From NCBI GenBank assembly GCA_011947345.1, contig JAAVTG010000904.1:1-21104 (forward strand): a DNA stretch of 21,104 nt, written 5' to 3'. Position 1 is the stretch's first letter, and each line of letters opens with the position of its first letter. Under the pieces are notes generated by a model. That model saw only the letters and a list, made by a program, of their open reading frames with translations. It searched no databases and had not been told where the DNA came from. The translations under genes and the position numbers were made by a program. Origin of the DNA: Phytophthora quininea. Taxonomy: Eukaryota; Oomycota; Peronosporomycetes; Peronosporales; Peronosporaceae. Below are positions 9,374 through 18,057 of the stretch, in pieces.

Positions 9374-10431
9374 TTAGGCCAGCTCCTTGGCCAGGCCGCG
9401 GAAGTACGCTGGTCGACGCACCCACGTGCGCGGCAGCACTTCGTCGTCCTTGGCGAGACGCAGCGTGCGGCTCTCGTCGCGCACCAGCAGGTGTTTCTTT
9501 TTGGTGGTCGTGTCCCGGACGGCCAGGACGAACTTTGACTTGGTTTTGCTGTTCTCTGGGTTGGCGAAGCTCTTTTGCAGAGTGATCTTGTTTCCAGCCA
9601 TTTTCTGCAGTTGCAGAGCCTCCTCAGGGTACAGCTTGTCCGTGTGTCCGTGTTTGCCCATACGTCGCACCAGCGGCGGGTATCCCTCGAACTCGTCGCT
9701 CAAGAAGAAGAAGTCAGGGTTACGGAAAGCCTCCTCATCATGGCCCATCAATACCGCCTCCTGCTCAGGGGTGAGCTCCTCATCGGGTTTGGTGGCGTCT
9801 TGCTCCCTACGAGCGTTCTTTTGAGCCGAGCGAGCTCCTTGGTATTGCCCGAGGCCTCTGCGTCCTTGATCTTCTTCTGCCGCTCATCCATGTCCTTCTG
9901 GGCCTTTTCCTTGGCCTCCTGCACCTTGGCTTTGAACTCCTCGGGCGTCATCTCGCGCTCCATGCGCTTGAGCCAAATGTTGGCCTCCACGCGGGCCTTA
10001 GACAGCTGGAACTTCTTGGCCAGCGTCTCGGGCGTCCACAGCAGCGGGTTCTCCATGAACAGGTCCATCACCAGCTCGTCCAGCTCCTCGTTCTCCTCCA
10101 CGCCGCCGGTGTTGATGTCGATGGCTTCCTCCACCTCGATGGAGCCGTCCTCGCCCTCGTCGTCCTCGTCTGCTGCGTCCGCAGCCTCTACACCTCCCTC
10201 GGCAGTCTCCTCGTCGTCCTTTGGCTGCTTCTCCTCGTCCGCCAGCTCCTGGAAGCGGCCGGACGTCTCGAAGCGGACGGCGCCATTGACACGAGAAAAG
10301 CTCGAGCTAGAGACGGCGCTGCGACGCGCAGAGCACGTCTGCGTCTTGGTCAAGACAGTGCGCGAGCTGTGAACGCTGCGGCGGGCAGCGGCGGCCCCAC
10401 GCGCCGCCACACGACGCCAGGCGAGCTGCAT
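9374..10431 (-). CDS. Mitochondrial-targeted protein, possibly mitoribosomal small-subunit factor (mS45/Bot1-like)
   Basis: About 352 residues. The N-terminus (MQLAWRRVAARGAAAARRSV) is a strong Arg/Ala-rich mitochondrial presequence. An acidic low-complexity stretch follows, then a helical block (MDLFMENPLLWTPETLAKKF plus QLSKARVEANIWLKRME) that looks like a helix-turn-helix domain as in the fungal mitochondrial regulator Bot1/mS45 family. A Lys/Glu coiled-coil-like stretch comes next, then a conserved-looking C-terminal part (GYPPLVRRMGKHGHT, LRLAKDDEVLPRTWVRRPAY). The Bot1/mS45 assignment is tentative; mitochondrial location is better supported. One frame break near 9785-9790 (C/A run in the coding strand) is repaired by one base, giving NPDEELTPEQEAVLMGHDEE. 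The gene is divergent from the GT71 gene at 10566. Confidence 0.65.
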
Positions 10432-10565
10432 CCTCCGTATAAGAGAGCTTCAGAAGTGGACGGCTCTGAGCGCTGTGATACCAACCATAGTTAAACCAAG
10501 TCAAGTTTTAGTATCGGGTTCTGTTTAGCAATTTCGACCAATAGCCGAGCTCTTCTATCAGTTCG
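10432..10565. promoter_or_regulatory. Short divergent promoter region
   Basis: These 134 bp separate two start codons facing away from each other and must hold the promoters for both genes. A CCAAT box lies at 10538-10542. I found no good match to the oomycete Inr+FPR element on either strand. Confidence 0.45.
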
Positions 10566-12471
10566 ATGCCGCTCAAGGTCTGGGTCGCTCGCTTCCTGCG
10601 GCGGCACCTGGTGCTGGTGCTGGGGCTACTGCTGGGCTGCGTGGTGGCGGCCATCGTGTACGAGCTGACGGGCGGCGGCAAGCCCAAGGCCTGGAGCTAC
10701 GACGCGCCGGCGCTGGACCGCGTGGACCTGGAAGGCCCGGACCGACCGACGGCGCTCTGGCAGGACGGCGAGTTCGAGTGTCTGGGCTGGCGCGCGACCC
10801 ACGACTGCGACCCGTACGGACCGCGGGACGTGGCGCGGGATCGCGACTGCGGCCAGCCCATGCCGCGCTCCAGCGGCTACTGCGAGGTGCGCAACAAGAC
10901 GTCGGGCCAAGTGCACCGAGTGATGTTGGCCACGTGCAAGTCCTGGCAGTGGTATCTAGTCCCCACGCTGTCATGCAACGACGCCAAGGACTTCACAGAC
11001 TTTAGTATCAGGGCTGTAAATTACAGGCACGGGCCGCCAGAGCTGCCACCGCCGCAACCTGGCAAACACAAGGAGGACAATGCAGACAAGAGAGGCGTCG
11101 TGATGATCGCCTACCCAAAAGTGGTGGCTGGAGTGTACGCCATTGTGCGTACATTACGGTCCTTGGGCTGTGCACTACCCGTCGAGGTGTGGATCGACCC
11201 GAACGAGATGAGAGCCAAGCATTCGGTACTGGTAGAGCTGGTCAAGCACTACAACATTTTTGTCAGAGTGATCCGAGACCCCAACGCGTCCAAGTTCCAC
11301 GCCAAACCCTACGCGATCTACAACTCAAGGTTTGAGAGTGTACTGTGGCTAGACTCGGACAATATCCCCGTACGAGACCCAACGTACTTGTTTGAGACGC
11401 CCGAGTTTGTAAAGCATGGAGCCATGTTCTGGCCAGACTTCTGGAGACCGGCGGTGGATACGCCATTCAATGTGCACCAGCAGAGTGCATTGTGGACGCT
11501 GTTGGACATGCCCTTTACGGACATGTTTGAGCAGGAAAGTGGACAACTACTGGTGAACCGTTCGCGGTCTGCGGAAGCGCTGAATAAGCTCATGTTCTAC
11601 TCGTCTCAGCTCCCACGACTGCTTACCGACTGGCAGCTCGTCTGGGGCGACAAGGACTTGTTCCGTCTCGCGTGGCTGAACACGTCCACCCCGTTCTACA
11701 TGGTGCAGCACCTCACTGCTCTCGGTGGACTCTACGACGCGGACGAAGACTTTTTCTGCGGCGTCGCTATGATCCAACGCGACCCCGTTGGCGACATCAT
11801 GTTCATGCATCGCAACCAGGGCAAACTCACAGGCCGTCGCGATCAGAAGCCGCTTATCACGCATCTGCAGAAGTTCACTGGTGGAGATGGCACGGCAGCC
11901 TCCCTCGCGCGTGACCTGGACAAGTTTCGCATCCAATGCAAGATGCGTAGGCTAGGACAGTACACGTGTTTCTTGATGAACCCGCGCGCCTGACGGCAAC
12001 GCCACGCCGTCGCTGATTGTAAGTATGGAGAAGACCCAGTACCACCAGATCGAGCAGCATGCCATCGGCTTCTCCATCGAAGGCCGCGGGCTCTTCAACA
12101 AGGAGGAGGAGGCCGAGGTGGCAGAAATGGAGGCAGACGCGCAGGCGATTCAGGATGACGAGGCTGCAGCGATTGTCGCGGCGCGTGAGCGTTCGGAGAT
12201 GCAAACTCGCGGCGTGTTGGGCTTTGTCGTGGTCATCGCGATCGGACTGTGGCTGCGATGGCAATGGATCCGGCGGTGCAGGCAGAGTCGACCTAAGCTA
12301 GAGACCAAGCACTCGATGCCGTCACCAACAGCTAACGGCTCCTCGGCCCATGTAGCTGTGACGGTGGACTCTTCATCCTCGGAAGCGACTGCATCGTCGT
12401 CTGCAGTGTTTACAGGGACGACGTACAACTCGAGACGACGGAACTCGTCCTTCCACCTCGACGACAAATGA
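10566..12471 (+). CDS. GT71 (Mnn1/Mnn2-type) mannosyltransferase, paralogue 2
   Basis: Paralogue of the gene at 1803, about 635 residues after repair. An N-terminal anchor (VLVLGLLLGCVVAAIVYEL, about residues 17-35) precedes a lumenal stem with the same six-cysteine pattern (FECLGW, SGYCEVRNKTSG and others). The GT71 core has the DxD in VLWLDSDNIPVRDPTYLF (about residue 262), then FWPDFW, FEQESGQ and [13 protein letters not shown]. An apparent stop at 11991 gives a 475-residue form, but the aligned paralogue continues (SLPDG there, APDG here). A shift of two missing bases (or one extra) in the GC/C run at about 11983-11990 leads to an open frame ending at 12471 with an acidic Glu/Ala helix and a second membrane segment (GVLGFVVVIAIGLWLRW). 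I treat the two parts as one gene. If the stop is real, the product lacks this C-terminal anchor. Confidence 0.85.
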
Positions 12472-12810
12472 CGAGAACTCATGACAACTTTTAGACTCAT
12501 GTAACCAAAGACTAATGCATAGTGCATGACCAAAAGCGAAGATGAAAAGCAAGGTGTCGGTAAAATGCTATAGTATTTGGATTTTTAAAAAAGCAACACG
12601 CAGAAAAGCAGTAGGGCGCCGTCTCTCGCTAGTTCGTCCCGAGGCTGAGCTCTTCCTCCTCTGTTGAAAAACCTGTGGGCCCCACCGCCTCAATCTGTCG
12701 TTAATCCTGTCGCCCAGGACCTCGGCGCCGACTCGCCGGGTGCAATGGTATAGTTGTCTTGGCCACTCTTCATACGAGCGGCATGCGTTCCCCTGACCAG
12801 CCAGTCTCGA
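12472..12810. other. Convergent 3' intergenic region
   Basis: This separates the ends of two converging genes (GT71 paralogue 2 and ornithine decarboxylase). It is AT-leaning around 12535-12600, with TTTTTAAAAAA near 12581, suitable for transcript termination. No gene seen. Confidence 0.4.
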
Positions 12811-14247
12811 TTAGTGCACAAATTGCTGCTGGTCCTCCGCCACGAAGTTCGAGTCGAAGTAGATTTTCTGCGGGGGCGCAAAGCCGTTGAAGTCCGAGCC
12901 GGCAGCGCAGGTGTAGGCGCCCATGCTCGGGAACAGGATCCACTGTCCGATGTTCATCAGCGGCATCTCCACCTCCTTCATGATGCAGTCCATGCCGTCG
13001 CACGTGGGGCCCCACAGACTGGCCTTGTGCATCGGCGTAGCCGTCGGCTGCGCGGCGTCCGACAGAACCACCGGCTGGATGGTCGGGTGGTCGTACACCA
13101 TGCAGTTGAACGAGCCGTACAGGCCGTCGTTGACAAAGTACATATAGTTGGGCGTCTGGCCAGGCCGCGGCGGCCGCACTGGCAAGCACCGGGGCCTGGC
13201 CGGGGACGTCAAACGTCGGTGCCACCTTCCGACCAATAATGTTGACCGCCAGCGCGTGGGTGGATGCCGCGAAGAAGCGGCCAGGCTCGGAAATGACCTG
13301 CACGCCGCTGTCCTGTGGGAAGTGCTGGGCCAGCGCCGTCTTGAGCTCCCGAGCGCAGTCCTCGAACCGGATCGGGGCATTCTCGGTGCCCGGGAAGCCG
13401 CCGCCAATGTCTAACAAGTTAAAGTTGAAGCCGATCGAGTGGCCGATGTCAAAGACCTTGCGGGCCCGAGCCACGGCGTTCGAGTAGGCCTCGACGTTGA
13501 AGCAACCGCTGCCGACGTGGAACTGACACCCACGACGTCCATGTTCATGGCCTTGGCGTGAGCCAAAATGTCGGGCACGTCGTGCACCATGGCGCCGAAC
13601 TTGGTGCCGAGGCGGCAGATGGAGTTGGAGTCGTCCACGTACACCCGCAGCACGAGCTTGGCGTTGGGGTGGATGCTCTGGATCTTGGTCACCTCGTCCT
13701 GCGAGTCGAACGTCATCATCTGCACGTCGTTGGCTCGCGCGTACTCAATCTGGGAGCCTTGCTTGCATGGGTTGGCGTAGATGATGTCGGTGGCAGGCAC
13801 GCCCGTGTTTAGCACGGAGCGAATCTCCGCCAAACTGGCACAGTCGAAGCCCACGCCGAGCCGAGCCAAGCTCTGGATGAGCGCCGGGTCCGGGTTGCAC
13901 TTGACGGCGTAGTAGGGCCGCACCTCGGGCAGGTGCTCGTGCCAGAGCTTGTAGCGTTCCTCGACCGCGGCCGTGTCGACCACGTAGAAGGCGTCGCGGG
14001 TGCGCCGGGCGTCGCCCAGCGCCTGGATGTGGCCCTGCAGCTGGGACAGAATGGCCGACGACAGCTGCAGTTGCGCCAGCTCGGGCGGCGGCTTGGCGTT
14101 GGTGCTGGCGGTGGCCAGGTCGGCGCTCAGCAGCGTGCAGCGCGCGGCCGTGGACGCGGATCGCTCGTGGCCGAAGCGACTGGCCAGGCGCGACGCGTTC
14201 TTGAGCAGCGCGCGGCTGGATCGGGAGCCTCGGAAGAGCAGAGCCAT
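12811..14247 (-). CDS. Ornithine decarboxylase
   Basis: PLP enzyme converting ornithine to putrescine, the entry to polyamine synthesis; it acts as a dimer (family knowledge). About 478 residues. The PLP lysine is in PYYAVKCNPDP (residue 116). Further signatures are FHVGSGC, LDIGGGFPG, SEPGRFFAA, FVNDGLYGSFNC, WGPTCDGMD with the active-site Cys-Asp, and GAYT. Relative to mammalian enzymes it has about 47 extra N-terminal residues (MALLFRGSRSSRALLKNASR), basic and presequence-like, suggesting mitochondrial targeting (inference). The protein ends soon after the barrel/sheet domain, with no long C-terminal degron tail. The start at 14247 is preferred over an in-frame ATG at 14352 because a core-promoter match lies between them. 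Two frame breaks: about 13521 (one missing T, needed for FHVGSG) and about 13163-13166 (one extra or two missing bases). Confidence 0.92.
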
Positions 14248-14290
14248 CGGGAGGAAGGTGGGGGTGGGAGACGGGTGCGCCGAGGCGAGT

Positions 14291-14310
14291 CGATTGCGGA
14301 ATGAAGCTGG
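14291..14310 (-). promoter_or_regulatory. Oomycete Inr + FPR core promoter of ornithine decarboxylase
   Basis: On the minus strand, CTTCATTCCGCAATC closely matches the oomycete core promoter (GCTCATTYYNCAWTTT). It lies about 45-60 nt upstream of the ATG at 14247 and downstream of the in-frame ATG at 14352, so it supports 14247 as the true start. Confidence 0.65.
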
Positions 14311-14859
14311 GGAAAGGATACGAAACAACCGCGAGGAAATGCCTGCAAGCAAGCGGGGGCGCGAGGCTTAACGGCCGCAAGTCGACAAGGTGTTGCTGTT
14401 GGTTTCTCGGGCGGATCTCACCTGTTGTCCACTCGCAGTATGGGATCCAGCTGTATTTGACTGGCCCAGACGTTACGGATCACTGAAGATCGTTCTTTTT
14501 CGGCTTCCCCAAGTTAACGGCCAACAACTCGCCTGCTTGCATGTCACGAGCGAGAAGCTTGGAAAATAAGCTGCGACGGAGTCTGAGGAAATAACGGCAC
14601 GCTGGGGCTCAGGTCTGTTTGGCTGCTCGGCCATGGCTGAACTGAGGACCGAGCAGCCACTGAGCGGGGGCCCATCGGTTAGTAACGGAAACGTGTGGCA
14701 TTCGTTGTTTAACGCGCTTGATCTGGAAGCGAGGCCGGGAATGTCCTTCTGGTGAAATGCCATTGTGAGTCGCTTCGGCGGTTGCATAGACCACGGCTCG
14801 GTTCTGAAGTTTGCCCACTTCAACTCTGAGTTTTCTTGTCGACAAGGCAAGCGGCTCTC

Positions 14860-14871
14860 CGTACGCGTACG
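14860..14871. repeat. 12-bp perfect palindrome
   Basis: CGTACGCGTACG reads the same on both strands and sits in otherwise unannotated intergenic DNA. It could be a chance CG-rich palindrome or a binding site for a dimeric protein. Confidence 0.4.
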
Positions 14872-15152
14872 CGCGTCCACAACGACACCTTCCACGAACT
14901 CTATGCAGGCGAATCTCGAAGCCGTCGCAGTGGTAGCGCGATGGTAAGCGGCATCTTGCGGGGGCGACAATTTTCGACAAGGCAGTTTTCCCGCAGTGTC
15001 GACGTTACCCCCAAGGGCAACTTCAACCAGGTACGGACAAGCCTGTCGTTCGATCTCATTGCCAGGATCCTCGAAGATCTCGCTCCCAACTAATATTTTG
15101 CAGTAGTCCGTTTTTCATCGCTCTATATCTGGCCCAAAGCGAACACCTGCAG

Positions 15153-15176
15153 ATTTCGCAGTGAACTCTGCGAAAT
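15153..15176. repeat. Perfect 9-bp inverted repeat (hairpin)
   Basis: ATTTCGCAG and CTGCGAAAT are separated by the 6-nt loop TGAACT. It lies about 160 bp beyond the stop codon of the APC7-like gene (minus strand) and could belong to its 3' end, or be a chance stem. Confidence 0.45.
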
Positions 15177-15334
15177 TGTCCTCGCCAGCCTCATTTGATC
15201 CACGCCACACTAGCTCCGGATGCGCCTTCGCAGCTCAAGAACGCGCCACGTTCGAGTTAACCCATTTCCAAAATAGTTCCCCTTATATCTTGGCAGTCAT
15301 GCCTGTTGCACTTGCATCCAGCTGGTCGACACAG

Positions 15335-17428
15335 CTACGACGATAGATACTCGCCCGCCTCAACCGAGTCCTCGGGGTCGTCCACCTGTTCCAGCGAGCT
15401 GTTGACATCGTCTGGGTCTTCGCCGCGCATGAGTTTCTCGAGCCGATCCAGACCCTGCAACGCCTCGGTGGAGCCTGGGTTTATCCTCAGCGCCTGGTGG
15501 AAATACTTGAGCGCCTCGGCGAACTGTTTGTCCATCGAGTACACGTACGCGAGCTTTGTAAACACTTCGTCGCGTGGGTAGCGCTCGCCCAGTGACTGCA
15601 GCCTGTCAATGGCGGCATGTAGATTCCCTTCCTCTACAAGCAAGTCGACGAGCGCAAAATTGGTGGACAGCTTGCGGGGCTCCATCGCCAGAGCCTTCTG
15701 CAGTGCCTGCCGAGCTTGATCCCGGTGGTCAGGACTAAGCGAGCACGGTGCCGTACAACACGAAGCTTTGAGCCTTCCCCGGGAACAACTTGACGACGCT
15801 CTTGGCAGTGGCCAGAGCTTCTTTGTAGCGATTCACTCCCATAGCAAACAAGTCGCAGTAGCTTGTAATGATGCCTGTGTACGCGTCAAGAGAACGGTTG
15901 AGTCGACAGACCGTCCAAAACGCTTTCAACGCAGGCTGAGGATGATGCATTCGTAGCAGCATCTCGCCTCTCAACAAATGAGCGGGGGCATGGCGGTGGC
16001 TCTCTTTTATAGCACGCTCGGAGAACTGCAGTGCTGCCTCGTGGTCGCCCTTCAGGTCATTATAATACGCCGCGGCCAGCCACGGCTCCACGTGGGTGTC
16101 ACTGATCTTGAAAAGCTCCTGAACCAGGTCGTTGAGGTTGGTCCGAGCGCCAGCTCTCCGTAAGCAGTTGGCATACCGGTCCATGAAAGCGAGATTCAGA
16201 TCGTCGACTTGCCTTGCTCGCTTGAACGTCATGTGAGACTGGTGAAGAAGGTCCTGCTCGATTTCGAGTGTTCCTTTGCGGAGCAAGCAGTGCAGGTTCT
16301 TTGGGAACACTCGTTCTAGTGCCGTGTATGACTCAACAGCGGCTGCTCACGTACAAAATACGAGGTGTTAGAATTGACGTAAGATCCAACGTTTAGGTTT
16401 TGCAGTGTACCTCGATAGTTGCTTCTCTCGGCATGCATGTGGGCAGTAACCAACATCTGCATCCAAGCGGCATCCACAGCAATCGCCACGCTATTGGTCG
16501 TTGCTGTCTCCGATGCTAACTCGCTGTAGAATCTCTCGATCTCATGCTGTCGAAATGATGGCGCATTCTTGGACGGTGCGTTTTCATCTGTCTTTGTTGC
16601 TCCATCCGAACCCGCAAATGCGTCAGGAGATGCATCTTTCGCTGCTGCCAGCTCGGTCAGTGCTACAGCAGCTTCCAGCGCATACGGATTCTGCCGCAAC
16701 GCAGCAGTGTAGCTCTCCTCCGCTTTGTTCTGCAGCCCTTCGTTCATGTACAGCTTCCCAAGGAGCAGATTCATACTCACAGTACGGTCATCCATCGGCG
16801 TCGCCTTTAACTATTCACCCCACACAATAAATTAGCGGCTCTCCACCATTTCTAAAGTTATTTTTTCACGCACCACTCCAATAGCTTCATGAATGCAGTC
16901 CAATTGCACGTAACAGCGAGCAATCTTGACTTTCACCAGCAATTCCTCTTCCCTCTCCAACACGCCTGTGTCCTTGCAGCTACAGCAGTAATATCTCTAC
17001 AACGTATAAAATCATTAGCACGATTATCAACCCTCAATCGCCATTATTTTACGACGTACAATGGCACGTTGGAACTCCCTTTTGGCGACCATTAAGTCGG
17101 CAAAAAGCCGCATTGTTTTGACGTGGAAAGTTGCAGAGAGCTTCTGTGGCTTGTCTAAGTGGTCAATAGGTCTGCGAGATAAGAAACTTGCGTCTGCGTC
17201 GTTATGAGTGTCGTTCCTGTTGTGAGAGATGTCGGAGTCGGTCGCCAATGCAAGCGAGACCAACAGTTCGCCCAGAATCTGTGCTGATTTTTCGTCCCCG
17301 TCGCGAACAAACTGCTCCAGTTGCTGTTGCATTACTTCGGCATTGTAGAGGGGTCTGGTGGCCGCTGTGGGCGCTCGCTTCGTTCGGAGACGAAGGCTCT
17401 GGTGCTCGTCGCTTCTTGGCCGCTCCAT
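15335..17428 (-). CDS. APC7: TPR protein, anaphase-promoting complex subunit 7-like
   Basis: TPR-repeat scaffold subunit of the anaphase-promoting complex/cyclosome, the ubiquitin ligase driving mitotic exit (family knowledge). About 655 residues after splicing. Successive TPR helices include VKIARCYVQLDCIHEAIGV, LLGKLYMNEGLQNKAEESY, LRQNPYALEA, the APC7-like LFKISDTHVEPWLAAAYY, RHAPAHLLRGEML and FAEALKYFHQALRINPGSTE, ending in an acidic tail (DDPEDSVEAGEYLSS). These align in order with animal APC7, including the EPW segment and the LRQ-P-ALEA repeat. Two 63-nt introns (16997-17059, 16811-16873) link the first three exons in phase 0. Frame breaks: about 16334 (one missing G, giving PLLESYTALERVFPKN) and about 15739-15741 (two missing bases or one extra, giving LSPDHRDQARQAL). 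Other TPR subunits (APC3, APC6, APC8) fit less well. Confidence 0.75.
16811..16873 (-). other. 63-nt intron 2 of the APC7-like gene
   Basis: On the minus strand the donor is GTGCGT, the branch-like site GCTAAT lies about 25 nt before the acceptor TGAATAG. Splicing in phase 0 joins HEAIGV to LKATPMDDRTVSMNLLLGKL, matching the APC7 repeat spacing, and removes an in-frame TAA. Confidence 0.75.
16997..17059 (-). other. 63-nt intron 1 of the APC7-like gene
   Basis: On the minus strand the donor is GTACGT, the branch-like GCTAAT lies about 23 nt before the acceptor CGTTGTAG. Splicing in phase 0 joins EFQRAI to RYYCCSCKDTGVLEREEELL and removes a TGA. Same length and layout as intron 2. Confidence 0.75.
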
Positions 17429-17442
17429 TTTTAAAATGAAAT

Positions 17443-17688
17443 CTATATAGCTATTTGTGTAGGAAATAAAATTTTATTTTCGTTTTTATTTTTCCACAAG
17501 TTTTTCCGACAGCTTTGGTTGTACAGTTCAACAAGACCATGCCCAACACACCAGACGGTGGATTGCAAGTTAGTTGTGTTGGGTATCGGATCCATATCCT
17601 GAAAGGGCATCGGAACGAAGAGTCGCAACGGATGAATGGCTGTGAGAGCTCCGTAGGATAGCAGCACTTTAAATACAGGAGTCGTCAT
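17443..17688 (-). CDS. Doubtful small ORF, 81 residues
   Basis: It begins with ATG at 17688 (MTTPVFKVLLSYGALTAIHP) and ends 15 nt before the start of the APC7-like gene on the same strand. The first 60 residues have reasonable codon use and a mildly hydrophobic segment; the last 20 are Lys/Asn-rich and AT-rich, like non-coding DNA. No family recognised. It could be a small real protein with a missed intron, a leader ORF of the APC7-like transcript, or chance. Confidence 0.25.
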   Translation of the reverse strand: MTTPVFKVLLSYGALTAIHPLRLFVPMPFQDMDPIPNTTNLQSTVWCVGHGLVELYNQSCRKNLWKNKNENKILFPTQIAI

Positions 17689-18015
17689 TTTATTCGTTAG
17701 TGAAGAAGCTCTGCTTGAGTTAGAGTGCCTCGCAATACGGTTGCGAGCTCAAACACCGTTGACTTCTTGGCTGCACATACTAGCTTAATGTGGCAGAGAA
17801 GATGAAGTACACAAACTATTCACTACAGTGTTGACCCCAGTGTCAATGCTCCAGATAAGGTTCGCGAGCTGATCCGAGCAGCTGCTGCATGATAAAGTGA
17901 AATCGGCAGCGACTGTGGCAGCTAGAAGGGCCTAGCATGTCGGAAGAGTTGCCAGCAGGTAAGATGAGGTCTGTGTGTCGCCATGAGTGTCTCGAGTATG
18001 GGAAAGCATTGTTGA
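17689..18015. other. Flank of the transposon relic
   Basis: No firm gene. A short ATG-initiated stretch at 17937 (MSEELPA) followed by a GTAAGA donor at about 17959 could be the first exon of the transposase gene, but no acceptor keeps the downstream frame. I did not find a terminal inverted repeat. Confidence 0.3.
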
Positions 18016-18057
18016 TTTTGTATTGGACAACATAAAAGGTGCCAGAGTTCATCTGTC

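Larger units (their letters stand above)
14311..15334. other. Long intergenic region between ornithine decarboxylase and APC7-like gene
   Basis: About 1 kb with no gene I can support. Several open stretches occur on both strands (about 14473-14970 minus, 14836-15093 plus) but they overlap each other, begin without good ATGs and show no domain. The region contains a 12-bp palindrome at 14860-14871 and a 9-bp perfect hairpin at 15153-15176. It must hold the distal promoter of the decarboxylase gene and the 3' flank of the APC7-like gene. Confidence 0.4.

Noticed and set aside
9575..10372. 265-codon plus-strand serine-rich frame opposite the mitochondrial-protein gene
   Set aside because: It is antisense to a frame with presequence, domain and coiled-coil character; the Ser runs are the complement of its Glu/Asp-rich stretch.
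14247..14352. Upstream in-frame ATG at 14352 as start of ornithine decarboxylase
   Set aside because: The core promoter match at 14291-14310 lies inside this stretch, so a transcript from it would begin after that ATG.
14473..14970. 165-codon minus-strand open frame
   Set aside because: No good ATG at its start, no recognisable domain, overlapped by plus-strand open frames of similar quality.
16316..16354. A 39-nt GTACGTGAG...CACTAG intron (minus strand) in the APC7-like gene
   Set aside because: Using it would put the next exon in a frame without APC7 similarity; adding one G near 16334 instead gives a continuous LLESYTALERVFPKN reading.
1..17428. Programmed ribosomal frameshifting shared by many genes
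   Set aside because: The break sites have no common slippery heptamer or shift-stop context, the direction of shift varies, and they fall at different places within unrelated proteins. Base-level errors explain them more simply.
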